Source: Nyssa sinensis
Taxonomy: Eukaryota; Streptophyta; Magnoliopsida; Cornales; Nyssaceae
DNA: 64,000 nt
Assembly (NCBI GenBank): GCA_008638375.1
Contig: CM018037.1
Location: 32,225,076 to 32,289,075, forward strand
Direction of reading: 5' to 3'
Shown here one piece after another: positions 34,081 to 45,963 of the stretch. A program made the translations under genes and the position numbers. Every line of letters starts with the position of its first letter. Position 1 is the first letter of the stretch. The notes under the pieces were generated by a model that ran no database searches, was not told the DNA's origin, and was given only the letters and a program-made list of their open reading frames with translations.

Positions 34081-34413
34081 ATCAATGTCACGAAAAAAAA
34101 AAATTTGAGATCACATACAAAATTGGGATTAAAAATCAGAAAGGATAACATTATTGGTTTATCAAATCCAACAATACTCAAGTAAAATACAATAAGAAGT
34201 TCAATTGAACAAAAAGAAAGAGTTTTTTTTGAAGAAAACAAAAATTAACATCAAAAGGTCTGTTCCAGTTTCCATTACTATCAAACATTACAACTAATAG
34301 GGAGCCAAAGCAACTCCTTAAAGCTCATCAATCTATAGCATATGGAATAACTTAAATCTTACATAATTTTTATGCAATATATCTCACCAAAATTGTTTTA
34401 CTGTGCTAAAAAT

Positions 34414-35460
34414 TTAAGCCCCAATTAACTCCTTAAGGTTCTTCAACCACAACAGGTATTCTCTGCTGTTTTTGTTGATCATGTACTCGTGCAAGAAATT
34501 GGTTGCGCTGGGCCTTATTCCCCTAATCTCTATATACTTGTGAAATGCCCTTTGCAAATTTTCATCCAAATCCCTACCCACCAAAAAAAAAAAAAATAAA
34601 AATGTATTCAGGATCTGTCACAAGTAATATCAAAGCAAAAGTAAAGAAACATAGTACTCACTGGAAGTCAGGTCCCTCATAGGGAATTTGATCTTCAGAC
34701 TTTTCTGGATCCTTAACTGATAAGTTGTCAATGGCAATCTCATCGGGAAAAGCCGTACATCCAAACTCTAACCAAGGTCCATCCTTCTTAGAAATACTTA
34801 CGATGAGTGGGATGCTAGATTGACTGCCTTTCTCACTATCATCATCATCGCCATTGTCACCATCCTCCTCTCCTGTAACGAGAACAGGCATATGAACTTC
34901 AACTTTTATACTTTCACCCTGATATTCTCTGGTTAGTGATATAGTTTGTTGCCCGGGATTATCTTGAATTTTGAAAGGGAAGCCATCTGGAATCTCTTCA
35001 ACCTACAAACAAAATAAACTACCAAATTTTTAAATCAAATCATAGATCATATTTGAATGGAAGTTCTCATCTGATCTTCAGCGCATTTTGAAAGGTAGAG
35101 AGCAAGCAGAGTGAATCAAACCTAAAATTTTGTTTATTTAAATTCCACCGTTTTCTCACTAGGCAATTAGAGAGCAAAAGAAAATCAGCCAGGACCGACC
35201 TGATCATGATCATCGGACTCTTCGGCGCATTTGATTTCAGATTCAAGGACTCGAAGGAGGCAGTCGTTTGGCCGCTTAGAGGTCGAAGAGTAGTGAAGAA
35301 CTGACGAAAATGAATTCGGACAGAGCTTCCGAGAGATATTGCTGCGGTTGAAAGCAGAGAATAGGGCGGCACAGTGGTGGTGCCTTTGACTTCCGATCAC
35401 TCGAACCGCGAGAGGTACGATAGTTGAAGCAGACCTCCGAAGAATGGAAGAGGGAGCCAT
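34414..35460 (-). CDS. Mitochondrial MAM33/p32-family acidic protein, 3 exons
   Basis: Exons on the minus strand are 35460-35200, 35002-34662 and 34573-34414, with GT-AG introns and consistent phases, giving 253 codons plus TAA. Residues 1 to about 60 are rich in Arg, Ser and His with almost no acidic residues, a typical mitochondrial transit peptide. The mature part has the p32 pattern: VEEIPDGFPF near residue 88, a strongly acidic loop (about 132-145, EEDGDNGDDDDSE), DGPWLEFGCTAFPDEIAI, and a C-terminal helix-rich YEGPDFQDLDENLQ and LLWLKNLKELIGA. Family members form ring-shaped trimers in the mitochondrial matrix and are linked to assembly or translation of respiratory components. Length fits the plant family. 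The exact function is inferred. Confidence 0.92.
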
Positions 35461-35600
35461 TTGGGGTTGGAGACAGATGATTAGGGTTTTAGAAACAGAA
35501 GAGAGGGTTCAAGTTAGGGGTTTTAGCAGACAAATTATCAACGTCCTGGAATTTATAGTGGTCCATGAGCAAAAGAATAAAAACAAACTCGATAAAAAAG
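35461..35600 (-). promoter_or_regulatory. Upstream region of the MAM33-like gene
   Basis: The 5' leader and promoter should lie here. No convincing TATA box or known element was recognised. Confidence 0.3.
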
Positions 35601-35609
35601 AAATATAAG

Positions 35610-36010
35610 ATTAATTATACTTTTAACACTTCAAACTTTTATTAAGATTTTAAATAAGAGTATTGATTATTAATTGTAATAATTAAATTTTTAATTTTAT
35701 TTTAATTATAAAAAATTATTCCAAATTAATTATATTTTAGAATACTGAAATTTCATATGAATTTCAAAATAATATCATGTAATTGTATACAATTTTTAAA
35801 TAAGGTTTTATGAATTTTAAATAAGGTCTTATAATTTTAATGCGTAAACAATTTGTCGTTAAAAATTTGAGATGACCGTTAATGATCATTTACACTTGAT
35901 TTTGATTGAAATTAAATTAAAAATTAAAGGACTGAGTTGTCATAATTAATAATCAAAAATCTTATTTAAAATCGAGACAAAATTTCGGAGTACTAAAATG
36001 TAATTAATCC
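35610..36010. mobile_element. Foldback MITE, family 1 copy A
   Basis: Inverted ends GATTAATTATAC (left) and TGTAATTAATCC (right) enclose about 400 bp whose halves fold on each other (GATTATTAATTGTAATAATT against ATAATTAATAATC). The flanks AAATATAAG (35601-35609) and AAATATATG (36011-36019) are near-identical 9-mers, a probable target duplication. The centre contains GTCGTTAAAAATTTGAGATG, found inverted in copy B at 61.7 kb. No protein is encoded. Confidence 0.65.
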
Positions 36011-37430
36011 AAATATATGTGACAAATTTAAAAATATAGATATATTAATAAATATATCGTTACTATATATTGATATCACAATTTTTTTAAAAAAAACAAT
36101 GGGTAAAATTTTAAATTAAATCTTCTAAAATATTAATTGAATGTTAATGTATCATTTTAAATCAATCCTTTACAGATAAAATATATTTTTTACAAGTCTA
36201 TGATATGTGAAGTAAAAGAAAATACGTGCTGATAACAAATTTAAAAATAATAATTAATATAATATAGTTAAATTTTAATAATATTAATATAAATAAAGGT
36301 TAAATATGTATGTATGTCAAATAAAGTTTAATTATAATAATTTATTACATTAATAATATAATACTAGTCTTTTGCGTATATTTTAACTATTATTGGAATA
36401 CATCATTAATTCTTTAAAAATTAATAATCATAAAAATTTTAAAATACCAGCTAAATAAAATTATTAAATATTATATTTTGTAGAACTTGCTTACAAATTT
36501 ATAATTTTTATTGAAAAAGAGCTTGAATACATTCTTTAAAAAATGATGAGCTTTTTACTAAAAGACTTACTATTAATATAATATGAGTTGATAACAAATT
36601 CTATAATTTTATTCTAATATATATAAATTAATATCATTAAACAAATTATTAATTATGATGAAAACTATAATATATTTTTAATTTTAATGATTAATAATGT
36701 TTTTTCAAATAACCGGTTGCTAAATAATAGAGTTATTCATTTTCATTAACAAAAAATTTAAAATTTCATGAAATTTGAAAACTTTCATTATGATTGGAAA
36801 TAATGAAATTTTAAAAAATTTAATAATCAATACGAATATTTTGCAATATTTCATCAATATATTGAGAATTGTGTCTAAAAATTTTTTTAATATATTCTTT
36901 TGCGATATTTATCACAATATTTTGAGGTTATTTTGTGATTTTTTATTCACATTAAACTATCCTATCACAAATTAAAGAAAAATTGATATATTTTGCGATA
37001 TTTTATATCATACCCAGATGTTCACAGTTCTTGGCTATCATGCTTAGAAGTTACAATTCTCGTCCATATATAATACATTGCACATATTGATAGACTTGAG
37101 CCATCTTGAGAATAGAAAAGACAATATAGTCGGTCAACAATGGTCTAATGACATTAATTGTATAAAAATAAAAGAGTCGGATTTAGGTTTTCACAAGAAT
37201 ATGAAGAGGGTGATTAGTAGGAATTGGGTTTAAGTATAATTATCTGAATCGACCTTTCATTTGAAAATGGGAATATAAACCAGTCTTATTCAATTAAAAT
37301 ATCAAATATATTATTAAATTGGCTAGAAGGAGTCCAACCGGCCAATTATTTCTTGTACCGGAAGAACTGACAATTGAAAATAAATGTATATGAATATTTG
37401 TAATGAGTTGGGTTGAATTTTATCTTTCTA
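36011..37430. other. AT-rich intergenic sequence
   Basis: No gene is supported. The sequence is over 75 percent A/T by eye, with many short inverted motifs and no repeat that I can delimit. Confidence 0.45.
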
Positions 37431-37432
37431 GG

Positions 37433-37724
37433 GTCAGATTTCTTATGTAGTTATTAGATGATTTGTTGATTTTTAACATTTGTGTGTGTCTATTTATATA
37501 GGTGAGGCTAAATGCACTATTTTTTTTATATTCATGCACTCCAATCATTAGAGTGCATGTCAGACTTCTTATGTAGTTGTTAGATAATTTGTTGATTTTC
37601 AACATTTGTGTGTGTCTATTTATATAGGTGAGGCTAAGTGCACTATTTTTTTATATTCATGCACTCCAACCATTAGAGTGCATGAATATAAAAATGGTAT
37701 TATTAGAGTGCATTTAGCTCCATC
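37433..37724. repeat. 126-bp tandem duplication ending in a perfect hairpin
   Basis: The segment starting GTCAGATTTCTTATGTAGTT is repeated at 37559 with a period of 126. The second copy ends in a perfect inverted repeat, TTATATTCATGCACTC (37651-37666) and GAGTGCATGAATATAA (37676-37691), with a 9-base loop. Weaker pairing extends outward to GGCTAAGTGCACT and AGTGCATTTAGCTCC. This suggests a small foldback element partly duplicated in tandem. Confidence 0.75.
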
Positions 37725-37730
37725 CTATTT

Positions 37731-37756
37731 ATATATATGTGTGTGTGTGTGTGTGT
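37731..37756. repeat. (TA)n(TG)n microsatellite
   Basis: A TATATATA run passes into (TG)n from 37737 to 37755. Confidence 0.85.
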
Positions 37757-38675
37757 CATATCCAATTTCAAAACGCACCACCACACCAACAATATCCCAT
37801 AGCTCCCTAATCAGAAGAAGAATCTGAAGAATACAACACCAAGTTTCTCTCATCTTTCTTATTCTTACATTTTCTTAATAACCAAACAGAAAGCTCCACA
37901 ACGTTCAACGTTCATCCTTGCTATCACCGAAACAAACTTGGGATAATGAGATCCTCCAACATAATTTGAATGAAAGCAATCTCTCCTGACCACTTAAGAT
38001 GCCTGCCAACAATTTGCTTGCCTATACACAAAATTAATAGCAATATCTATAAGAATCGTAAAGGGTGGCTGGCCTCCTTTCCACTAAAGCAATTAGTTTC
38101 TCAGATTCAACATATTTGGGCTCTTCTTTTGTGATGATGAAAGTTGTGAGACTGGGTTTGACAGATATGGTTCTGAACTTGGGACGGTAAAGATGATTGT
38201 GTAGGTAGGGATGTCAACGAGACCGACCGGTGTTTCAAATCTATCCCGTTTAAGATATTTTCAAAACTGTCCGTACTGTTTTACAATTCACATATTATTC
38301 CATACACCCTGTCCCAATTTAATAAATCTTCTCCCGATTATACTAAAAACTTATTTTTTTATTTAAAAACATAATCAATAAAAGAAAACAATTCTATTAT
38401 TTTTCACAATAATATAAATTTTTTCATTGGTGGATCTGGTTTTTTAAAATAGGATTAATCAAACTTAAGTCCTTCAAGTTGTTTTTTATTTTTGAACTCA
38501 GGTTTATTATGATGACATGCCACTTATAATTTTTTTTTTAGTAATGACATTAATACTCTAATAATACACCCCTTCCAAAATAAAAACTCCCAAATAATCC
38601 GTTCGTCCGAAATAGAAACTCCTAAATTAAATAAACCCTCTCACGCGGCTTTCTCTTTCTCTGTTTATCTCTTTT
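37757..38675. other. Intergenic stretch with a partial element end at 38208
   Basis: No gene is supported. GTAGGGATGTCAACGAGACC (38207 on) followed by CTATCCCGTTTAAGATATT resembles the GC-rich left end of the element at 6268-6786, but a matching right end and target duplicate were not found. Confidence 0.4.
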
Positions 38676-39237
38676 ATGGTTCGTTTGAATAAGTAGGAGG
38701 GAAAAGAAAGAAAATGAGAGGAGAGTATTACACTATGTTTGGATGGAAGGAATTGGAAATAAAGGGAAGAGAAGGAGAAGGAAGAAGAGCTTATATCATG
38801 TTTGTTTTAAAAATTAGGAAGGAAAGGGAGAGAAAGGAAGGGAGAGGGAAGGAGAGCTTAACCCTCATTTAAGCAATTTTGTTATCCCTCCAAAAGTGGA
38901 CGGAAATGGAAGGAAAGGAATAAGAATTTAATGAATTTTTAATAATACCAATATTACCCTTAAAATTATAAAAGACAAAATAAAAATAACACCTCTATCC
39001 TAGGGCATCCAAATACAATTTAAAAGGGTATAATAATAAAATAATATAAAATTTTTTCCTTTCCTTTCTCTCCTTTATCATTCCCAAACAAGATGAAATG
39101 ATTATATTCTTTTCTTTTCATTAGTTATCCAAACATAAAGGAGGGATTACCCTCTCCTCTCTTCTCCTTTCCTTTCCTTCATAACTAATACTCTCCTCTC
39201 CTTTCCTTTCTCCCCTACTTATCCAAACGAACTGTTA
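38676..39237. mobile_element. Outer inverted-repeat element A
   Basis: GGTTCGTTTGAATAAGTAGG with GGAGAGTATTA (from about 38678) is the inverted complement of TAATACTCTCC...CCTACTTATCCAAACGAAC ending near 39233. The two arms (about 50 bp) enclose element B's left half. This has the form of a MITE with terminal inverted repeats of about 50 bp. Confidence 0.7.
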
Positions 39238-39626
39238 GTTATGAAAGAAAGGAGATGAGAGGGTAATCACTTCTTTATGTTTAAATAACTAATGAAATGA
39301 AAGGAGAGGAAAGACTAATATAATCCTTCTATCTTGTTTGAGAAATATAAAAGAGAGAAAAGAAAAGAAAATATTTGGATACCCTAGGATAGAGATGTTA
39401 TTTTTATTTTGACTTTTACAATTTTAAGAGTAATATTAGTATTATTAAAAATTCATTAAATCATTTTTTCATTTCCTCTCACTTTTAGAGTGATAACAAA
39501 ATTATTTAAATGAGTATTAAGCTCTTCCTCCTTTTTCTTCTTAATTTTTAAAACAAACATGATATAAGCTCTTTTTCTTTTTCTTTCCTTTTCCTTTTTT
39601 CAATTCTTTTTTTACAAACATAGTGT
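38731..39626. mobile_element. Large foldback: two inverted copies of a 390-460-bp element
   Basis: The left copy begins CACTATGTTTGGATGGAAGG and runs to about 39189. The right copy, read inverted from 39626, begins CACTATGTTTGTAAAAAAAG and then follows the left copy throughout. Shared landmarks include GCTTATATCATGTTTGTTTT, TAATGAATTTTTAATAATAC, CTCTATCCTAGGG.ATCCAA and a common end near ATTAGTTAT.CAAACATAAA. The loop of about 50 bases (39189-39238) is the right arm of element A. Each copy also has internal inverted ends, as MITEs do. Confidence 0.75.
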
Positions 39627-39639
39627 TTCCGTACCAATT

Positions 39640-40250
39640 CGTCCGTCCTTCATTGTTGATTTAGATCCACCACCCACACATCACCGCTGCCCTCCACCGT
39701 GGCCAAAAACTATCGAAAAAATCACAGACCACCACCACTGTCTCAAACCCCCTTCTGTTGGCAACCCTTGTATACAATCCCATGAACTTCCTAGCCACCG
39801 CCGTTCAACACATCACCAAACACCACCCACTGCAATATCACCGGTTGTGATTATTAGAAAGGAAGATTGCGATGAGCTTTTTGTTGATTTTGATAACGAT
39901 GGAAAGGTTTCAGATTTGAATAAAAATATTGCAGTGCTCGAGGAGAGAAAGCTGAACCGGTGCACGAAAAGATGGAATTAAATTCTGGAACATTCCCATC
40001 TGATTTCATCAATACAATTCGAAGGCAATCAAGAAACAATCATCTTCAAGGTTTGTACCCACCAGAAGGTACCAGAACCACCACTCACCGAGATAAAGTT
40101 ACACATGACAATAATCTATTTGCTAGAACATTTTTTTGGGATAAGGAAATTGATGGCATTTGTAACAATTCCTTTTACATGCATTTTTAACCGACAAGAA
40201 TTCTCTTCTACACTTCGTGTGCTTTGAAGATCAAGAGAGTGTTGGTTCTT
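39640..40250 (+). other. GC-richer gene-like island of unknown nature
   Basis: Base composition differs from the surrounding A/T sequence. A plus-strand frame reads DELFVDFDNDGKVSDLNKN near 39867-39925, which has an EF-hand-like spacing of acidic residues, but it ends soon after and has no partner hand. A second frame (39960-40190) matches nothing I know. It may be a decayed gene fragment. I do not assign a function. Confidence 0.25.
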
Positions 40251-40337
40251 TGTGATGGTTGAAGGCGAGGCACAATTTTGATTGTTTTGTGAAATTTTGT
40301 ATTGACATTAAATGTTGTGAAATTTGACAGTGTCTCT

Positions 40338-40650
40338 CTTTCACTCTTTCATTGATTCCTTTTTACTTTCTTTTGAGGAGTGAGGCTTGTCTTGTTAGCC
40401 TCTTTGAAATCTCTATCACTCATTTTAATTATAATTTGTATTAAAGTGTGTTTATTCATAATCAATGAAATTGTAAACTTTTATCTTTTCTCTCACTCTT
40501 TCACTAATTTTTTTCATCTTTTTTTAGCAATGAGGCTTGTCTTGTCTGCTTCTTTGCAACCTAAACTACTTATTTCAATTATAATTTTTGTTAAAGTGTG
40601 TTTAGTCATAAAGTAGCAAAAGTGTAAAATTTTACACTTTTATTACTTTT
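40338..40650. repeat. 150-bp tandem duplication
   Basis: GAGGCTTGTCTTGTTAGCCT (40382) recurs as GAGGCTTGTCTTGTCTGCTT (40532), and the following 80 bases match with scattered differences, a period of 150. The copies have diverged, so the duplication is old. Confidence 0.75.
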
Positions 40651-41924
40651 ATGTCTAAACTAATTTTTTGTCGTTGTAATTTTTACAACCTTAAATGACT
40701 TTTTTTGACATCAAAAATGCAACTCAAAAAACTAGTAACAAGTAAGAAATTTATGACGAAATTGAAATTTTTACTAGCTTCTTTTTAAACTAAAATTTTA
40801 CAGTTTGAAAAGCAATTTTGTTTCTTCAAAATTTTATATTGCATATGAATTTTTGTTTTGTAGATCTCGATTTTTAGAGTCAAAATATATAAATTTTATT
40901 GAAAATGAATTTATATATTTTGAATTATTGAATTTAAAATTTTGAAAAGCTTTCTTGAAAGCTGGGTAGAAGTCACGGACGCTTGATTATTTTTGGAAAA
41001 AAACATTAAAAGAACATTTTGGTCTAATAAAAAATGGTAAATTTAGTTGGTTACTAAGTTTGAACTTGAACTTGTTGATCATTTTGTTATTTTTTATGGA
41101 CTTATGGCTGAATGACCCTTTAAAATATACAAGAAATATTTAAATAATTTCATACTATAATCGGGACAGGTGATTTTAAACCTTTTTTTTTTCAAACCCG
41201 TCCCACTGTACTTTATTTTGACAAAAATAAAAAAGTTTTAACACATATATGAAATGAATAATTCAACAACAGATTTATCAAAAATCCCCTTAATTAATTA
41301 ACATATGTCACTCGGTTTCAAAACTAGTTGTAATAAATAAAAAAGTGAGGTTTCAAACTCTAGTAAAAAGTTCAATAAACAATTCAAGAACAGAAGAAAT
41401 CCCTCAAATTGTTAATTGAGCAACATGAGATTAAAGAGGAAAAAAAAAGGTAGAAATTTGAAAAAAGATGACAAATTGGAAAAAAAAAAATTATATCCTA
41501 AGAAAACACAAAAGGTCCACCAAAAAAAAATTTAAAGAAAATATTCCCATTATGGTCATAATGATGTTGCTTAAACAACTTTCTCAATGAATAGTTTTTT
41601 TTTTTTACCAATTTTTTAACGAATAGAACCAACTTAAGAAAAAAAATACGTCATTTTCAAATAGTGCAAGTATCCATTACTCATGCAATTGACTTGAATT
41701 TAATTTCTCCATTTCTTATTGTTATATATATAAAAAATTAGAGATAAATTTAACTTTTACATTATTTACAACGTAACTATTTGAACTACCATTTTTACCC
41801 TTGAATATCTAAACATTTTATTATTACACTAAATAATAACCCTTATATAAAGTTTTATAAAATAATAATAATGAGATGTCCCTATATTCTTTGCTAAAAA
41901 AAATAAACTTTTGAGAAAAATACT
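40651..41924. other. AT-rich intergenic sequence
   Basis: No gene is supported. It is A/T rich with several poly-A runs (41439, 41487). ATCGGGACAGGTGATTTT at 41160 resembles the GC-rich motifs of the 6.3-kb element but is isolated. Confidence 0.45.
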
Positions 41925-42352
41925 AAAAAGTCCTTAAAATAATTTTTTGTAATACAAAAAGTCCGTGATATAATTTTTTATCTAAAAGATCCAAAAAAAA
42001 AGAAATTTTTAATACAAAAGTTCAATTGTTAACTTTCATCTTAACACCGTTATAATATATTATTGATTAGATCAAAATAACCTTCAAGATATATTTTAAA
42101 AATTATTAAATAATAGATACAACAAATTCTTTAACCCAAAAAAAACTTTTATATATATTTTTTAAAATATATTTTAAAGGTCATTTTAGTATAATCAGTA
42201 ATATTTTTTAACAGTGTTAAGATGAAAGTTAATAATTAGACATTTTTGTATTAAAAGTTCATTTTTTTGGACTTTTTAGATTGAAAAAATGTATTATGAT
42301 TTTTTTGGATTGAAAATTTTATTTTAATGACTTTTAAATATTTTTTCCTAAA
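41925..42352. mobile_element. Foldback MITE, family 2
   Basis: The left arm contains TTAACTTTCATCTTAACACC and GATTAGATCAAAATAACCTT. The right arm contains the inverted equivalents (GTGTTAAGATGAAAGTTAA near 42212, AAGGTCATTTTAGTATAATC near 42178). Outer parts GAGAAAAATACTAAAAAGTC and GACTTTTAAATATTTTTTCC also pair. There is no coding capacity. Confidence 0.65.
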
Positions 42353-43599
42353 CTTTTTGGTTAGCCAGGTGCTAAAAGTTAGAAGATGTGAAGGTATGAG
42401 ATTAAGAATTATTTTATTTTTTGAGATTTTGGGGGAAGTATCTATAATTGTAGTGTCAATCTAAATCCATATGTACAAATATTTTGGGGGAAGTATTTTA
42501 AAGGATTGTATGAACATTATCAAACAAAAGGGTATACAGGTCAGTTTTAAATATATTTTTCGGGAAATAAATTGTGTAATTGATTGTTTAGCGAATAAAA
42601 TCCATAATTGAAAGAGAAATGTTATCTCATCTGATAATTTTTTTTGACAATTTAAAAGGCATTGTGTTGAAGAATATTAGAGACAAGACTTTAGTTAGAC
42701 TGATATAATTTCAACAAATATATATATATATATATATATATCAACTTTGTTTTTTCTCACTAAAATAATAATTTGTCATATTCAAGATCATGAATTTGGG
42801 AATAAAAGTTTCAAAAAAAAAAAATGTATATTCATTATTTATGAGCTCCAATTTAAAAAAATATTATCCTTAAATTGAAAGCAACAATTTGATTATTTCA
42901 TTTATAAAAGTGACATGCTTTTTTATAATTCTCAAAGTTATAAAATTATTTTTATAAGTCTATATGGAAGAGTTCCAATTCTTAAAATAAAAAGAATATT
43001 AGGCAATGTTTAAGGAAATTTAAAAAAAAAAAATATGTTTTAACTGTTTGATCAAATTTTTAAAATTATTTTCTTGGTGGTCTCGCTATTCGACTCTTGG
43101 CCAACTTCTCGTGTGATGGCTGGCTGACAACGGTTCAAGACTGAAATTAAGGTTTTGTTGAAAGAAATCAGCGAGCCCTTCCTGTTCTCTAGCTTTGTCA
43201 GTTTTCTAATGCGTGCACAGTGTATATATCTGTATATACACAGATTATATTCTCTTATTTTATTAAACAAAATTGACTTTCTGGTTAAAATATTATTATT
43301 TTATAACATGTAACTATTCAATTACGAGAATAAATATGTCTTTCCAAATAAGTGTGACAAGGATATAATATAATTTTAAAAATAAAGAAGGTGTTATCTG
43401 TAATTGTCAGATATGTTTAAAAAAATTAATATAATTTATTTCAAATTTTTTTAAACAGTATGATTAATACTGTCTTATGTGTCTTTTTAATAATATCATA
43501 TTTATTACAGCTGAGGAATTATTAATTGGTCTAAGATTATTAATATTGATCAATTAAAAGTTATCATGTGTATATAATCTTGGTTTTAAGTAAAAAAAA
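42353..43599. other. AT-rich intergenic sequence
   Basis: No gene is supported. It contains a (TA)n run at 42718-42741. A minus-strand 72-codon frame at 43052-43270 has no recognisable family. Confidence 0.45.
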
Positions 43600-43925
43600 A
43601 AAAGAAATGTTATGCTTTTTGAATTTTTATTTTAAATGATGTGACACTAATATGTGAAAATCACGTTAATAAATAATTCTACACTTTCTAAAATTATTTT
43701 TCAAATTTTTATTTCAAATGATATGATACTGAATTACTGATAATACTTTAAATTATGTAATTAATGTAATTTTTACACATCAGTATCATATTATTTGAGA
43801 TACAAATTTAAAAAATAAAATATATTTTTACATTAATTACATAATTTTAAATACTATTAGTAATTTAGTATCATGTCAATACTATATTATTTTAGATATA
43901 AATTTTAAAAATATAACATTACTTA
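43600..43925. mobile_element. Foldback MITE-like element, family 3
   Basis: TTTCAAATGATATGATACTG with TAATACTTTAAATTATGTAA on the left mirrors TTACATAATTTTAAATACTA and AGTATCATGTCAATACTATA on the right. The halves fold around 43770-43840. It lies about 450 bases upstream of the CASPL start codon. Confidence 0.6.
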
Positions 43926-44289
43926 AAAAAAATATAAAAAAAAGTAAATTTGGCATAGTTAAAATTTTTAATTGTCCGGATCTCTTTATGGCACATTGTG
44001 GACCATAGCACAAATATTAAAAAGACATTGTAAGAAAAAAATGCCTCCCAAGGAAGAAGACAATTACAAGTGCACAAATGATGCTTCAGAAAATCAACCT
44101 TTATTATTCTTTTCTCTCAGCGCATTCTTGATCTTTTGTTTTTATATAAAAAAAAATTATAATTATTGTTCCATGTTTCTGACAGATTTTAGGGTTTCTT
44201 TGTCTGTGTCTCCGGCCCTAATTCTTCAACATAAACATTCCATGGGAATGTTATTGAACCGAACCTATTCACAGCGTTCATCTGCTTTG

Positions 44290-44382
44290 GGAAAAGGGCC
44301 CCTGTAGAGGGAGAAAACTTTTACAGAGAGAGAGAGAGTGTGCGTGCGTGTCTGTCTGTGTTTTAGAGAGAGAAGGAGAAGG
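44290..44382 (+). promoter_or_regulatory. GA-rich 5' leader of the CASPL gene
   Basis: Repeated GAGAGA (44321-44337, 44366-44381) flanks a GT-rich stretch just before the ATG. GAGA-type leaders are common in plant genes. The transcription start is not determined. Confidence 0.4.
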
Positions 44383-44550
44383 ATGAAGAACTTGTTTGGG
44401 AGTCCAGGGATGAAAAGTGGGCTTGTCTTGAGGATAGGACAATGTTTGTTTGCTGCTGCTTCAATTGCGGTGATGGCCTCTGCTTCTGGCTTCTCTACCG
44501 CCACTGCCTTCTGGTACTCTCTCTCTCTCTCTCTCACCCCTAGTTATTTT

Positions 44551-44588
<38 letters not shown>

Positions 44589-45927
44589 TTCTGTTTTCTG
44601 CTATATGTATATAGATATACGTACATATGTGCGTGTGTTTGTGTGTCCATTATTGATATGCCTGTGCAATTCAACAGTTTGTCAATGTACAATTTATTTT
44701 TCTCCTTTTCTTTTCTAATTTTGTTTCAAACACGCAGGAGTCTTTATATCTGTGTGTTTGGGTTTTTGTATGGTTTATTAATTTATTTTAGTGAGAATTG
44801 ATGGCGCTTTCAATTTAACTCGATTTATCATGGGGGTTGTATCATGTCTAGCTTTAATTGGAAATTTGAGTTTGTTATACTATTTCACCTAGTTTCACAA
44901 ATTAATGCTCATAGAGTCAGAATGATAGAATGTAATACTGGCATCTTCCTTACCTGCCTTACCAAAACGGCAGCATGTTGACTTTAGGCTTCTGATGCCA
45001 TCATTTTTGGTTTAAGTGAGGAATTTTGTCGGAATTAGGCTTTCCTCTTTGTGTTTAATTTTCAATTTTGTCATACCAATGGGAAACTTTTAAGATCCCC
45101 CTTTTTTTTGGGTTATCGAGAAAACTTGTGATACTGGGGAAAAGTTAGACAGTTGTAACTTTAAAATTTGGTGAGAGTTAGTAAATTAATTTGGAAAGCT
45201 AAATGATGAATATGGCAGGGTAGATCAAGTCATGTTAAGGGAAAAAAGTGATTTGTTCTCTTTTTAGTTGTTTGTAATTGTTGGGCTGATGTAAATAATT
45301 CAGGATTTACTTGTAATATGCAGTTATTCACCTCATTTGTGAATGAACTTTTCTCTTGAGAAATTATGTTTCTGGTCACATTTGGATATTCCATCAATGC
45401 TATTGTATGCGTGTTATAAAAATGATGATGATGATGATTATTATTATTTAGAAGTGTTACTAAAAAGGGTGAAAAATGAGAAGTATAATATATCGAAATT
45501 TGTTGAAAGAAACTAGTTGTACTGAAATGGACGACCAATTTACGGTATACATGGAAGAAAAAAGTGCCCAGTTGACTAAGAATTATAAACTTCAAGCAAA
45601 TAAAGCATATATGTGATTAGATTTATGAGCACCATTTTGCATCATGATTTTTGTAATTCAGTTATCTTATCTAATTTTTTAATTGGTTTGATGCATTGAA
45701 GTAGGCAACTATTGAGTCAAAATCGCAATTTGATTTGCTCTATGACTTGTGACTATATGTTTGTTATAGTTATTTTATTTTAAAATAATTGTGATTTTTA
45801 AGTTTATAAATGAGCAAAGATTAAGAATTCCTGAAAATAGTTGGACTAGTAAATTAAATGGTTGATTGTCTTGGAGTGTCAGATCAAGTTACGAGGGAGG
45901 GATCCCACACACACACACACATATATG

Positions 45928-45963
<36 letters not shown>

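Noticed and set aside
44265..44537. Minus-strand 90-codon ORF over CASPL exon 1
   Set aside because: It is an antisense shadow that depends on GA/CT repeat translation.
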